This document shows positions 18,350-27,991 of a stretch of 51,067 nucleotides of DNA, piece after piece. This DNA is from Caballeronia arvi (GTDB lineage: Bacteria > Pseudomonadota > Gammaproteobacteria > Burkholderiales > Burkholderiaceae). The DNA lies in the NCBI RefSeq assembly GCF_001544695.2, contig NZ_FCOM02000056.1:1-51067 (forward strand). Reading direction: 5' to 3'. The first letter of the stretch is position 1. Each line of letters begins with the position of its first letter. The notes below the pieces were generated by a model that was not told where the DNA came from, searched no databases, and was given only the letters and a program-made list of their open reading frames with translations. The position numbers were made by a program, and so were the translations under genes.

Positions 18350-18655
18350 ATGAATCCGTATCACCTGCGCGGCCGCAGTGACGTTTTGAGGCGACGTGCA
18401 TCGGCCGAACGCGAGTTCTTGTGGCGCCGTTTGGAAGCAGACATCGGCCGACTTGCTGACATCACGGAATATGAGCTCGGATTCGGCATGATGTTGCACA
18501 GCACTCTTTCTATCGCTCGCTATCGGGCCAGGCAGCAACAACCTCTCGCCGCACTGAACTGTCTCGATGCCGCCATCCGAGAATTTGTTTCGCACCCGAA
18601 ATGGAATTGCCCGGGAGTCGTGCTCGAAGAGTCGTCGGCAAGGGGACCAGCGTGA
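18350..18655 (+). CDS. Hypothetical protein
   Basis: A 101-residue frame with a good ribosome binding site (GGGAGGCGGCT right before ATG). The predicted protein is mostly helical and charged: REFLWRRLEADIGRLADITEYELGFGMMLHSTLSIARYRARQQQPLAALNCLDAAIREFV. It has no signal peptide or membrane segment and I recognise no family. It stands alone in a gene-poor stretch. The binding site and the lack of biased composition favour a real gene, but not strongly. Confidence 0.4.
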   Translation: MNPYHLRGRSDVLRRRASAEREFLWRRLEADIGRLADITEYELGFGMMLHSTLSIARYRARQQQPLAALNCLDAAIREFVSHPKWNCPGVVLEESSARGPA

Positions 18656-19314
18656 AGCACGCCAATGCAGGATGACCGACGCCATCGAGAGACCGATGAA
18701 AAGCATCGGATAGACTGGTAACCCTCACAAATGCCTCATTGACTTCATGGATGCTTCGCCGCCCATCCAAACGTCCGAGCGTCGTCCGCATTCGGCGCGA
18801 GCCAAAAGTACGGTTCAAGGGCTGCGCGGGAGGCAGCGCAGGTCACAGGTTGCGGCCGACTTCGCTAAAGGCTGATTGCATTTTGCCCCGCGTCCTTCCG
18901 CTTTGGTAGCGGGTTGTTGGCGGAGATTGGGAATGGGATGCAAAGCGAAGACGATTAGTTGCATTGCGTCGAAAAAGGGATCGCTGCTTCAGGCCGGCTT
19001 TGACATGCGCGCTTTGACACCCCCACCGCGACTGCACAACATGACGGCGCCGATCGACATTCGCTCTTCACGCGCACAATGAAGCGACAGCCTCTCCGAC
19101 CGGGATCACTTTTCACTTGCGCAAGCACGCGCTCGACCTCTGCTTTCTGCTCATCGAGCAACGGCGATGTGAAGCGAGAGCATGGGGCACAGAGCCGATG
19201 CAGATCGTCGGCGTCCTGCTGCAGGTGTCGAGCCGGCATTCAGAGGCAGCGCGGCACGCCTGAGTACGTTTCCGTTAGAGTGGCGGCACGGCCCGCTTCC
19301 CGTGAAATCACATC
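18656..19314. other. Intergenic, no supported gene
   Basis: Only short frames without domain signatures are present. The last 100 bases form the leader of the LysR gene at 19315. No IS end, repeat or RNA gene is evident. Confidence 0.35.
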
Positions 19315-20220
19315 ATGACGAGCTACTTTCATTACGACCTGCATTCGCTGCGCCTTTTCATCGTCGTCGCGGAAACCGGCAGTCTGACGCGCGCCGCCGA
19401 TCGCACCAGCCTGACGCTGTCGGCGGTGAGCAAGCGCATCGCCGATCTCGAACGCAGCACCGGTTGCACGCTGCTGCTGCGTCAGCCGCGCGGCGTCGAA
19501 CTGACCGCGGCCGGCAAAGGGCTGCTCGCGCACGCGCGCCAGGTCGTCGAGCGCGTGAACCGCATGGCCAACGAGATGAGCGACTACGCCGTCGGCGTGC
19601 GCGGCCATGTCCGCATGTGGGCGAACACATCGGCGATCGTGCAATTTCTTCCGCGCGATGTGCGTGTCTTTCTCGCCGATAACCCGAGCGTCAAGATATC
19701 ACTCGAAGAGCGCCTGAGCGGCGATATCGTCGCGGCCGTCACGAACGGCGATGCGGATATCGGAATCTTCGCGGACAACGTGCCCGCGCCGAACATCGAC
19801 CGGGCGGTGTATCGGCAGGACAGACTCGTGCTGTTGGTGCCGAACGATCATCCGCTGGCGTCGCACGAAGAAGTCGCCTTCGTCGACACGCTCGATCACG
19901 AATATGTTGGTCTCAATGAAGGAAGCTCGCTGCTCGCGCGCCTGCTCGATGCGGCGTTCAGCGCCGAACGCACACTCAAGGTTCGCATTCAGGTCAGCAG
20001 TTTCGACGGCATCTGCAGAATGATCGAGCAAGGGCTCGGCATCGGCGTGTTGCCGGAAGCGGCGGTGCGCACCGAGATTCTTGCGGCGGGCCTTCGTCCC
20101 GTTCGCCTCGTCGACGACTGGGCGGACCGTACGCTCTGGATCGGCACCCGCTCGCGCGATGCGCTCTCGCCCGAAGCCACCCGTCTGTTCGACTTCATGT
20201 CGGCACAAACGCAAGCCTGA
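19315..20220 (+). CDS. LysR family transcriptional regulator
   Basis: A 301-residue LTTR with HTH text LHSLRLFIVVAETGSLTRAADRTSLTLSAVSKRIADLERSTG and an effector domain from about residue 90 (GHVRMWANTSAIVQFLPRDVRVFLADNPSVKISLEE). It is codirectional with, and just upstream of, the CoA-transferase/HMG-CoA lyase/dicarboxylate carrier genes, which it presumably activates. The start at 19315 has a weak ribosome binding site but matches the family's N-terminal length. A T-N11-A palindrome lies between it and the next gene. Confidence 0.9.
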   Translation: MTSYFHYDLHSLRLFIVVAETGSLTRAADRTSLTLSAVSKRIADLERSTGCTLLLRQPRGVELTAAGKGLLAHARQVVERVNRMANEMSDYAVGVRGHVRMWANTSAIVQFLPRDVRVFLADNPSVKISLEERLSGDIVAAVTNGDADIGIFADNVPAPNIDRAVYRQDRLVLLVPNDHPLASHEEVAFVDTLDHEYVGLNEGSSLLARLLDAAFSAERTLKVRIQVSSFDGICRMIEQGLGIGVLPEAAVRTEILAAGLRPVRLVDDWADRTLWIGTRSRDALSPEATRLFDFMSAQTQA

Positions 20221-20234
20221 TCAGGTTTTCGGCA

Positions 20235-20253
20235 CCTTTCCAAAACGGAAAGG
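20235..20253. promoter_or_regulatory. LysR-type T-N11-A palindrome (or terminator stem) before the CoA-transferase gene
   Basis: CCTTTCC-N5-GGAAAGG is a perfect 7+7 inverted repeat 15 bases after the LysR stop and about 85 bases before the CoA-transferase start. It fits the LTTR T-N11-A rule, so it may be the operator of the preceding LysR. It could also be a weak terminator stem for that gene. Confidence 0.45.
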
Positions 20254-20338
20254 GTCATTGAAAATTCATCGATTTTCAGCGCGCCTGGTTTGTTTCACAG
20301 TGAAGCATCGACACAACGACGCTTCACAGGAGACAACC

Positions 20339-21529
20339 GTGACGAAGCCGCTCGCAGGCATACGCGTGCTCGAAATGGGACAGCTGATCGCCGGTCCCTT
20401 CGCTGGAAAGATGCTCGCCGAATTCGGCGCGCAGGTCATCAAGATCGAACCGCCGGGCGCGGGCGATCCGCTGCGCAAATGGCGGCTGCTGCACGAAGGC
20501 ACGTCGGTGTGGTGGGCGGCGCAGTCGCGCAACAAGGAATCGCTGACGCTCGATCTGCGCTCGCCCGAAGGACAGGACGTCGCCCGAAAGCTCATCGCAC
20601 AGAGCGATGTGCTCATCGAAAACTTCCGCCCCGGCACGCTCGAAGCGTGGGGCCTCGGCTGGGACGAAGTGCACACGCTCAATCCCGGTCTCGTGATGTT
20701 GCGCGTCTCGGGCTATGGGCAGACGGGACCGTATCGCGACCGGCCCGGCTTCGGTGTCGTCGCCGAAGCAATGGGCGGCTTGCGGCATTTGAGCGGCGAA
20801 CCCGGCCGCACGCCGGTGCGCGTGGGCGTGTCCATCGGCGATTCGCTTTCGGCGCTGCATGGCGTGATCGGCATTCTGCTCGCACTGCGTCATCGCGATC
20901 AGCACGGCGGCGCAGGACAGATGATCGATGTCGCGCTGTACGAGTCCGTCTTCAACATGATGGAAAGCCTGTTGCCCGAGTTCTCCGCATTCGGCGCGGT
21001 GCGTCAGCCTGCGGGCAGCAGCCTGCCGGGCATCGCGCCATCGAACGCGTATCGCTGCGCGGACGGCAGATACGCGCTGATCGCGGGCAACGGCGACAGC
21101 ATCTTCCGCCGCCTGATGGATCTGATCGGCCGTGGCGATCTCGCAGACGATCCCGCCCTCGCACAGAACGACGGCCGCGTGAAACAGGTCGGGGGTATCG
21201 ATGCAGCCATCGCCGAGTGGGCGAATTGCCATCCGCTCGACGACGTACTCGCCGCGCTCAACGAAGCGCGCATTCCCGCCGGCAAGATCTACGACGTCGC
21301 CGATATCGCGAGCGACCCGCACTATCGCGCGCGCGACATGATCCTCGATGCGCATCTGCACGACGGCACGCCCGTGCAAGTGCCCGGCATCGTTCCGAAG
21401 CTGAGCGCGACGCCCGGCACCATCGACACACCCGCGCCGACGCTCGGCCAGCACACGGATGCGGTGCTCGAACGCATCGGCATCGATTCCGAGACCCGCG
21501 ACGCATGGCGTGCGCGCGGCATCATCTGA
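20339..21529 (+). CDS. CaiB/BaiF (class III) CoA-transferase
   Basis: A 396-residue family III CoA transferase. It moves CoA from a donor thioester (often succinyl-CoA) to a carboxylic acid through an aspartyl-CoA intermediate. Family marks are LAGIRVLEMGQLIAGPFAGKMLAEFGAQVIKIEPPGAGDPLR at the N-terminus, SRNKESLTLDLRSPEGQDVARKL with LIENFRPGTLE, and the C-terminal PAGKIYDVADI. The GTG start at 20339 has AGGAGACAACC before it; longer in-frame text overlaps the LysR gene. It is followed after 12 bases by an HMG-CoA lyase. The closest functional model is the SUGCT-like transferase that activates 3-hydroxy-3-methylglutarate or glutarate; the substrate is inferred from this neighbour. Confidence 0.88.
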   Translation: MTKPLAGIRVLEMGQLIAGPFAGKMLAEFGAQVIKIEPPGAGDPLRKWRLLHEGTSVWWAAQSRNKESLTLDLRSPEGQDVARKLIAQSDVLIENFRPGTLEAWGLGWDEVHTLNPGLVMLRVSGYGQTGPYRDRPGFGVVAEAMGGLRHLSGEPGRTPVRVGVSIGDSLSALHGVIGILLALRHRDQHGGAGQMIDVALYESVFNMMESLLPEFSAFGAVRQPAGSSLPGIAPSNAYRCADGRYALIAGNGDSIFRRLMDLIGRGDLADDPALAQNDGRVKQVGGIDAAIAEWANCHPLDDVLAALNEARIPAGKIYDVADIASDPHYRARDMILDAHLHDGTPVQVPGIVPKLSATPGTIDTPAPTLGQHTDAVLERIGIDSETRDAWRARGII

Positions 21530-21541
21530 GAGGAACGCGCC

Positions 21542-22504
21542 ATGACTGGCAAACGTGTTCATATCCAGGAGGTCGCGACCCGCGACGGCTTCCAGAACGA
21601 AGCGCAATTCGTCGAGACCGACGCGAAGATCGCGCTCATCGACGACCTGAGCGCGTGCGGCTACGCGAAGATCGAAGTGACCTCGTTCACATCGCCGAAA
21701 GCGATTCCCGCCCTGCGCGATGCGGAGGCGGTGATGCACGGCATCGCGCGGCGCAAAGGCATCGTCTATACCGTGCTGGTGCCGAATATTCGCGGCGCGG
21801 AACGCGCGCTGTCGTGCGGCGTCGATGAAGTCAATCTGGTGATGTCAGTGAGCGAAAGCCACAACCGCACGAATCTGCGCATGAGCCGCGAGCAGTCATT
21901 CGCGCAATTGCGCGATGTCATCGGCGTCGTAAAGCAGACGAGCGTCGCCATCAACGTGTCGCTGTCCACCGCGATGGGCTGCCCGATGGAAGGCGACATC
22001 GCGCAGGAGGCCGTGCTCGGCTGGATGCAGCGGTTCGCCGATCTCGGCGTACACGGCGTCACGCTCTGCGATACGACCGGCATGGCGTTTCCGTCGCAGG
22101 TCGGCGCGTTGTGCGCGGCGGCACGCAAGCGCTTTCCCGCGCTCGAATTGACACTGCACTTCCACAACACGCGCGGCATGGCTCTCGCGAACACGCTGGC
22201 CGCGCTCGATGCGGGCATCGACCGTTTCGATGCATCGCTCGGCGGGCTCGGCGGCTGTCCGTATGCGCCGGGCGCGACCGGCAACGTGTGCACGGAAGAG
22301 CTCGTTCACATGCTCGAACTCGACGGCTACGACACGGGCGTCGATCTTTCCGCGTTGTTGTCGGCGTCGGCGCTGCTGCCGGGCCTGATCGGACACGATG
22401 TGCCGAGTCAGTTGCTCAAGGCGGGCCGTCGTCTCGATCTGCACGCGATGCCGGGCGCCGCCAGCGAAGGTCGGCCGGAACAACGTGCTTTCGACATTAA
22501 CTGA
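21542..22504 (+). CDS. Hydroxymethylglutaryl-CoA lyase
   Basis: A 320-residue HMGL-like TIM barrel that cleaves HMG-CoA to acetyl-CoA and acetoacetate. Active-site segments seen are VATRDGFQNEAQFVETDAKIALID (catalytic Arg-Asp), LHFHNTRGMALANTLAALDAGIDRFDASLGGLGGCPYAPGATGNV (metal-binding His-x-His and the loop Cys). The start has GAGAGGAACGCC upstream. Placed directly behind a CoA transferase and before a dicarboxylate carrier, it suggests import, activation and cleavage of a 3-hydroxy-3-methyl-diacid. Related lyases act on other 3-hydroxyacyl-CoAs, so the exact substrate is not certain. Confidence 0.9.
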   Translation: MTGKRVHIQEVATRDGFQNEAQFVETDAKIALIDDLSACGYAKIEVTSFTSPKAIPALRDAEAVMHGIARRKGIVYTVLVPNIRGAERALSCGVDEVNLVMSVSESHNRTNLRMSREQSFAQLRDVIGVVKQTSVAINVSLSTAMGCPMEGDIAQEAVLGWMQRFADLGVHGVTLCDTTGMAFPSQVGALCAAARKRFPALELTLHFHNTRGMALANTLAALDAGIDRFDASLGGLGGCPYAPGATGNVCTEELVHMLELDGYDTGVDLSALLSASALLPGLIGHDVPSQLLKAGRRLDLHAMPGAASEGRPEQRAFDIN

Positions 22505-22559
22505 CGTGGTGAACGGCATATAAGCCGACCCCAAATCCGAACATTGCAGGAGACAAGCC

Positions 22560-23756
22560 ATGAGCATCGCAACAGAAGCGTCCCTCGAGACGCAAGCCAT
22601 CCCGCGCCCGCGCAAGCGATGGTTTCACCATCTGTACCTCCAGGTCCTGATCGCGGTGATCCTTGGCATCCTGCTGGGGCACTTCTATCCCGCCGTCGGC
22701 GAGGCGATGAAGCCGCTGGGAGACAACTTCCTGAAGCTCATCAAGCTGATGATCGCGCCGCTGATCTTCTGCACGGTGGTACATGGCATCGCCAGCATGA
22801 ACGACATCAAGTCGGTGGGACGCGTCGGCATGAAATCGCTGATCTACTTCGAGGCGATGACGACGCTGGCGCTCGCCATCGGCCTGATCGCGGTGAACAT
22901 CATGAAGCCGGGCGGCGGGATGCACATCGACCCGCGCACGCTCGACGTGTCGTCGATCGCTGCCTACACCAAGGCCGCACACGATCAGAGCGTTGTCGGC
23001 TTCCTGTCGCACATCATTCCGACGACGGTCTTCGGCGCATTCGCGGAAGGCGACATCCTGCAGGTGCTGTTCATCTCGATCATCTTCGCGTTCGCGCTGC
23101 AGATGCTCGGCGAACGCGGCAAGCCCTTGCTTTCCGTGATCGATGCCGGCGCGAACACCTTCTTCAACATGGTCCGCATCGTGATGTATGTATCGCCGAT
23201 CGGTGCGTTCGGCGCGATTGCCTTCACGATCGGCAAGTACGGCGTGGTCTCGCTGAGTTCGTACGGGCAGCTTCTCCTGACCTACTACCTGACCGGGCTC
23301 GTCTTCGTGTTCGTCATATTCGGCGCAGTATGCAGGCTCGCGGGTTTCAGTCTGATCGCCTTTCTGCGCTATATCCGCGAAGAGTTGCTTCTCGTGCTCG
23401 GCACTTCTTCGTCGGAGTCTGCACTGCCTCGTCTCATGGCGAAGCTCGAGAAGCTCGGCTGCGAGAAGTCCGTCGTCGGTCTGGTCGTGCCCGCCGGATA
23501 TTCGTTCAACCTCGACGGCAGTTGCATCAACATGACCGTGCTGGCTATCTTCATCGCACAGGCGACGGACAGTACGCTCAGTATCGGCCATCAACTCACG
23601 CTGCTTCTCGTCCTGCTGCTCACGTCCAAGGGCGCGGCGAGCGTCAGCGGCGGCGCCTTCATCGTTCTGGCTGCGACGCTCAGTTCCGTGCCCTCAGGCC
23701 GCGTACAACTTGACCCGCATGCGAACTCTTGCTGCTCAGGCAGCTTGAAAGAGTAA
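22560..23756 (+). pseudogene. dctA: C4-dicarboxylate transporter DctA, truncated at the 3' end
   Basis: A DAACS-family sodium/proton-coupled dicarboxylate symporter. The family body is intact from HHLYLQVLIAVILGILLGHFYP through KLIKLMIAPLIFCTVVHGIASM, the serine-rich hairpin GTSSSESALPRLM, PAGYSFNLDGSCINMTVLAIFIAQAT and LTSKGAASVSGGAFIVLAATLSSV. It should continue with the last hairpin and TM8 (GH-[IL]PVAG... GIDRFMSEARALTN), about 45 more residues. Here it switches at about 23692 to PSGRVQLDPHANSCCSGSLKE, which is IS sequence read in another frame. The substrate-binding Asp and Asn/Arg of TM8 are lost, so transport activity is unlikely. It has a good ribosome binding site (CAGGAGACAAGCC). 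Confidence 0.85.
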
Positions 23757-23893
23757 GCGAGAAGGAAAACGGCATCGTCAGCATCCGAATCACGGAAAGT
23801 AGGCGTCAATTCATTCGGAACACTGCATCGCGTTAGCTCTTCCGAATAAGCGAGCGCGCGTTCGCAAAGGGATATTTCAACAGCCTGCTAGAC
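23693..23893 (+). mobile_element. Terminal fragment of an insertion sequence in dctA
   Basis: In the frame one base off dctA, the first 60 bases read AAYNLTRMRTLAAQAA followed by a stop, which looks like the C-terminus of a DDE transposase of the IS5/IS1182 type. About 120 bases later comes TTTCAACAGCCTGCTAG, similar to inverted-repeat ends of such elements. So roughly 200 bases of IS right end remain attached to the broken dctA. The assignment rests on short matches. Confidence 0.5.
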
Positions 23894-24805
23894 CAGGGGC
23901 CTGCCAATTCATGTCATTGATTGCCATTTCGTCCCTGCATGGAATGTGTCCGATAGCCATAGGACGATGAACGGCGGGCCGCTGGAACAAACGTTCAACG
24001 ACGTCTCGACGGACCTTCCCGCAGGCGCGTAACGGTTGAGTCGGAGCGAACGCCTCTTTATTCGCATTCGATGCCGAATCGGGTTGATCCACGCCGATAA
24101 GCAAACCCGCCTGACCGTGAACATTCCCGACTATGTCAAAGGCATCTTCGCGACATCCCTTTCAATGGCAGTGATCCCGGAGCGGACGGCATCAGACGCG
24201 CTTTGAAAAAGCGCGCCTTCTGGCCGCGGACAATATCGCTAACTTGAATGATTGCACCGCAAGGGAGAGGGTCCGAGAAATCAGATCGATGTGGCCGAGC
24301 CACGTCGAACGGACCCGTGACCGCATTTTATTTCGCAGACCCAATTTACTTTCTGGATCATAGCTATCGGCTAGCCGAACTTTAAGCTATCTAACCTTAG
24401 CGCAAGCTTAAGAAGACGAATAGCTTTAGACGCCCATCGGGTCAGGCCTCGGTGTTTCTACCAAGGCTGCCTTTGGCGGACGCCGGATAGCGACTTCCGG
24501 TCGAGGAAATTGACTTTCGAATCTCCAACCATTGATTTACAACGCAATGCGCGCGCTCCTCCCTGCAAATGGAATGAAGACTCAGGCCCCTCGCGATTTC
24601 GCATCACGCGGGCTCGCGACATGAAGCCTTCGAGGGGCTCCCAAGATTACTGAAACAGGACCGCGCCAGCGACGCGCATCTTTCAGTCTTCGTACGTTCA
24701 TCAACGGTTCCATATGGCAACCATCAATTTATTTGTTGTGCATTGTGAAAGATGCTTGCGCATGCTTACGCCGTGAGGTTTGGTCCACCAAAGGGGAGTC
24801 GCTTC
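23894..24805. other. About 0.9 kb without a supported gene
   Basis: This follows the IS end. Neither strand has a gene with domain content. 24330-24430 is relatively AT-rich, with several copies of AGCTAT/TAGCT and a GGCTAGCC palindrome, and might contain a promoter or an old end. The last part is the leader of the lipoprotein gene. Confidence 0.35.
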
Positions 24806-25933
24806 ATGAAAATGCCTGTGCTCGCGTTACTGCTTACTGCCACTGTCGTCGTCTCCGGATGCGGCGGTAATGACGATTCGGGTCCTGCTTCATCGAGTCC
24901 GAATCTGATTACCAATATCGCCGTTCCCAATGCATCGAGCCCTCCGTTCAGTTTCGATATCGGCTATACGGAAGCGGGCCGTTACTATCTTGCCGATCGC
25001 AACAACAAGGCTATCGATGTCGTCGATACCAAATCGAACGCGCTGATCGCTCAGATCTCCGGCCCGTTCGCCGGCGTCGGCGCGACGACAGACGCTTCCG
25101 GTCCCGATGGCATCGTGGGCATCACCGGCACAAATACGATTTACGTGGGCGATGTCGACTCGGTCAAGGTCGTCGATACCAATGCGCTTAAGACGATCAA
25201 GACGATCGCAATCAGCAATTCGGGCTCACGCGTCGATGAAGGCTGCTACGACCCGGACGATCATCTCGTGATGTTCGCAAGCCCCGGTGAGACGCCGCCC
25301 TACGTCACGATCCTCTCGACCACGACGCAAGCTGTCGTGTCGAAGCTCGTCTTCAACGGATCCTCGGGGCTCGAAGCATGCACCTATGATTCGACCACGA
25401 AGAACTTCTATATCAATAACGACGGCACCACCGCGAACCCGGACGGCGAACTCGACGTCATCGCGGCGAGTTCGGTGAGCACCGGCACGCTCAAGATCAG
25501 CAAGGCGTTCCCGCTTGGCAAGTGCTCGCCTTCCGGCCTCGCGCTCGGGCCGAACAGCGACATTCTCGTGGGATGCGATCCTTCGGCCGGCAATCCGCTC
25601 ATCACGCTGATTCTCGATCGCAACACCGGCGCACAACTGGCGTCGGTGCCTTTCGGCGGCGTCGATCAGGTGACTTACGATTCCGCCTCGAACCGATACT
25701 TCTTGCCCGCGCGGCACTATGTATCGAGCGGCACCGCGGCGGCGTCGGGATTCACCCCGCAAATGGGCGTGATCGACGGCACGACGCGGCAGTTGCTCTA
25801 CAAGGTCTCGATCGGAGCGGGGGCGCACTCCGTCGCCGTGGACGGCACGCTCGGCCAGGTTTACGTGCCCTTCCAGCCCGGCTCTTCGACCCAGTTTGCG
25901 AACGGCGGCATCTCGGTCTTTACGACGAAGTAA
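24806..25933 (+). CDS. Lipoprotein with YncE/NHL-like beta-propeller
   Basis: A 375-residue exported protein. The start MKMPVLALLLTATVVVSGCGG has a lipobox (Val-Ser-Gly-Cys) at residues about 15-18, so it should be lipidated and attached to a cell membrane. AAGGGGAG precedes the ATG; the in-frame start at 24752 is discounted because it would spoil the signal peptide. The body has repeated blades such as YLADRNNKAIDVVDTKSNALIAQI, IYVGDVDSVKVVDTNALKTIKTI and GVIDGTTRQLLYKVSIGAGAHSVAVDGTLGQVYVP, typical of YVTN/YncE-type seven-bladed propellers. Function unknown; such proteins are often surface or periplasmic binding platforms. Confidence 0.82.
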   Translation: MKMPVLALLLTATVVVSGCGGNDDSGPASSSPNLITNIAVPNASSPPFSFDIGYTEAGRYYLADRNNKAIDVVDTKSNALIAQISGPFAGVGATTDASGPDGIVGITGTNTIYVGDVDSVKVVDTNALKTIKTIAISNSGSRVDEGCYDPDDHLVMFASPGETPPYVTILSTTTQAVVSKLVFNGSSGLEACTYDSTTKNFYINNDGTTANPDGELDVIAASSVSTGTLKISKAFPLGKCSPSGLALGPNSDILVGCDPSAGNPLITLILDRNTGAQLASVPFGGVDQVTYDSASNRYFLPARHYVSSGTAAASGFTPQMGVIDGTTRQLLYKVSIGAGAHSVAVDGTLGQVYVPFQPGSSTQFANGGISVFTTK

Positions 25934-26083
25934 GCGACTCGAAGAAAAACAGGTGGAGATGAATGCGCCGGAGAGCGATCGAACTCCGGCGCATCGTGCG
26001 ATCTGCGTAGTCTGGCCAGCAAATCGTCGCGCGCGGCGCGACGGTCCGCGAAACCGTGCATTTCAAGTTGCAGTCCTTAGGTA

Positions 26084-27505
26084 TCACGCCTTGTGGTCGC
26101 GAAGGAATCTGAAGAACTCCACGCCCTCTTGCAGACGCCGTTTCATCATCTCCCAACTGACCAGCATCTCTCGGACGATTTCCCAGATTTTCGTCGGTCT
26201 GAAATAAAAGCGCTTGTAGAACTCCTCAACGCCAAGAAAAATCTCTTCGCGAGACAGATGCGGATAACCGATGGTTGACAGCTGGGTGCCGGCGGAATTG
26301 ACGAGCGTGATGACCTTGCTTTCCTGGAGCCATCCATTCTCCACGGCTTGCTTATGCAGGACTGTCCCCGGATAGGGCGCGGCGAGCGATACCTGGATCG
26401 TGTGGGGATTAATCTCTTGTGCATATTGGATCGTTTTCTGTATTGTTTCGTGCGTTTCGCCGGGAAGCCCAAGAATGAATGTGCCGTGGATCTTGATACC
26501 GAGCTTGCGGCAATCGTCACTGAAGCGGCGCGCCATATCGGTTCGCAGCCCCTTTTTGACATTCACAAGAATCTGGTCGTCGCCGGATTCGTAGCCGACG
26601 AGCAGGAGCCGCAATCCGTTTTCCTTCATCACTTTGAGGGTTGAATACGGCACGTTCGCTTTCGCGTTGCACGACCACGTCACCCCTAGCTTGCCAAGGC
26701 CGCGTGCGATTTCCTCGGCCCTCGGCCTCAGATCGGTGAAGGTATCGTCGTCGAACATGATCTCCTTGACCTCGGGCATGTTGTCCCTGATCCATTTCAC
26801 TTCTTCGAGGACGTTCTCGACCGAACGGGTGCGATAGCGATGACCGCCGACCGTGTGGGGCCAGAGGCAAAAGGTGCATCGCGATTTGCAGCCTCGGCCT
26901 GTGTAGAGAGAAACGTACGGATGCTTGAGGTAGCCGCTGAAGTAATTCTCACTCGTAAGGTCGCGTTTGTAGACGGGCGCAACGAACGGCAACTGGTCCA
27001 TGTCTTCCAGGATCGGCCTGGCTTCGTTGTGCATAATTCCGCCATCGGGCAAACGATAGCTGAGACCGAGAATCGATTCGAATGAAAGTCCCTGCGCGAT
27101 GTCGCGACAAGTGAAATCGAATTCTTCACGACACACGAAGTCGATCGCATCGCTCGCGGCAAGCGAGCCGTGAGGGTCTACCGCTACCTTTGCGCCGACC
27201 ATTCCGATCAGGATGCTGGACTTGCGTCCTTTTAAATGCTCCGCGAATCGCGCGTCGCTCGGGAACGATGGCGAGCTCGTATGAATGATGACCAGGTCAT
27301 ATTCCTGAGCTATGTCGAGCGTCGCATCCAGAGACAGGCCATCTGCGGGAGCGTCCACGACACGGCTGCCATCGACCAGCGCCGCGGGCTGCGCGAGCCA
27401 CGTCGGATACCAGAATGATCGAATCTCGCGCCTCGTCTGGAATCGTGAGCCCGCTCCACCATCGAAGCCGTCGAACGAAGGTGCTTGTAGAAACAGCGTT
27501 TTCAT
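26084..27505 (-). CDS. hpnJ: Hopanoid biosynthesis radical SAM protein HpnJ
   Basis: A 473-residue B12-binding-domain radical SAM enzyme. In hopanoid producers HpnJ converts the glucosamine headgroup of bacteriohopanetetrol to the cyclitol ether by ring contraction. The N-terminal Rossmann-like part is MKTLFLQAPSFDGFDGGAGSRFQ, then LVIIHTSSPSFPSD. The radical SAM cluster motif is GRGCKSRCTFCLWP, Cys-x3-Cys-x2-Cys near residue 205. It continues with EIMFDDDTFT and GTFILGLPGET. The start at 27505 follows TGAGGGCATCT. It is downstream of the hpnL-like and hpnI genes on the same strand. Confidence 0.88.
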   Translation of the reverse strand: MKTLFLQAPSFDGFDGGAGSRFQTRREIRSFWYPTWLAQPAALVDGSRVVDAPADGLSLDATLDIAQEYDLVIIHTSSPSFPSDARFAEHLKGRKSSILIGMVGAKVAVDPHGSLAASDAIDFVCREEFDFTCRDIAQGLSFESILGLSYRLPDGGIMHNEARPILEDMDQLPFVAPVYKRDLTSENYFSGYLKHPYVSLYTGRGCKSRCTFCLWPHTVGGHRYRTRSVENVLEEVKWIRDNMPEVKEIMFDDDTFTDLRPRAEEIARGLGKLGVTWSCNAKANVPYSTLKVMKENGLRLLLVGYESGDDQILVNVKKGLRTDMARRFSDDCRKLGIKIHGTFILGLPGETHETIQKTIQYAQEINPHTIQVSLAAPYPGTVLHKQAVENGWLQESKVITLVNSAGTQLSTIGYPHLSREEIFLGVEEFYKRFYFRPTKIWEIVREMLVSWEMMKRRLQEGVEFFRFLRDHKA

Positions 27506-27991
27506 AGATGCCCTCAAAGATAACCACCTGTTCGCGAGAACAGTCGTCTGCAGGACTCGCCAGACATCGCCGATGTCCGCGAATTGAATAAGGCTTTCAG
27601 AAGCCGTACTGGTCACGGGATAACCGTACGGACGTCACCCTGGCCTGCGTGAAAGTACGCATTGAAGGTGAGTTGCCCAACAATACTACGGCTCCCGACT
27701 GTTGAAATGCAAACCTTTGGTCTCTTCGCCCCTCCTGATATTGACATCGAGATTACAGGGGCCGCTCGTCGTATGGGTCCGTCTCGCGGAGGCCTTAAAG
27801 GCCGTTTTTGCCGTCGCAGCACAGGTGGATGGAAGCCGTGAATCAGCCGTTCGACGGCGAATTCGTCCTTATTCCGGAGGCACCCGGTTAAATGCGACAC
27901 AGCGGATTTTGGCACCATACGAATCGCTTGCTGATCGCGCCTCCGTTCACTTTTGGCTCACTTCCTTTCCTGCTGTCTGTTATCACGTCGC
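27506..27991. other. Gap between hpnL-like and hpnJ, no intact gene
   Basis: No frame fits an hpnK-type (YdjC/ChbG) deacetylase, which often sits in such clusters. On the plus strand a short tail (27829-27891) reads MEAVNQPFDGEFVLIPEAPG and stops, possibly the end of a lost gene. A codirectional promoter for hpnJ may lie here. Confidence 0.4.

Noticed and set aside
20324..21739. 471-codon open frame antisense to the CoA-transferase and HMG-CoA lyase genes
   Set aside because: Composition is that of an antisense shadow and both plus-strand genes are unambiguous families.
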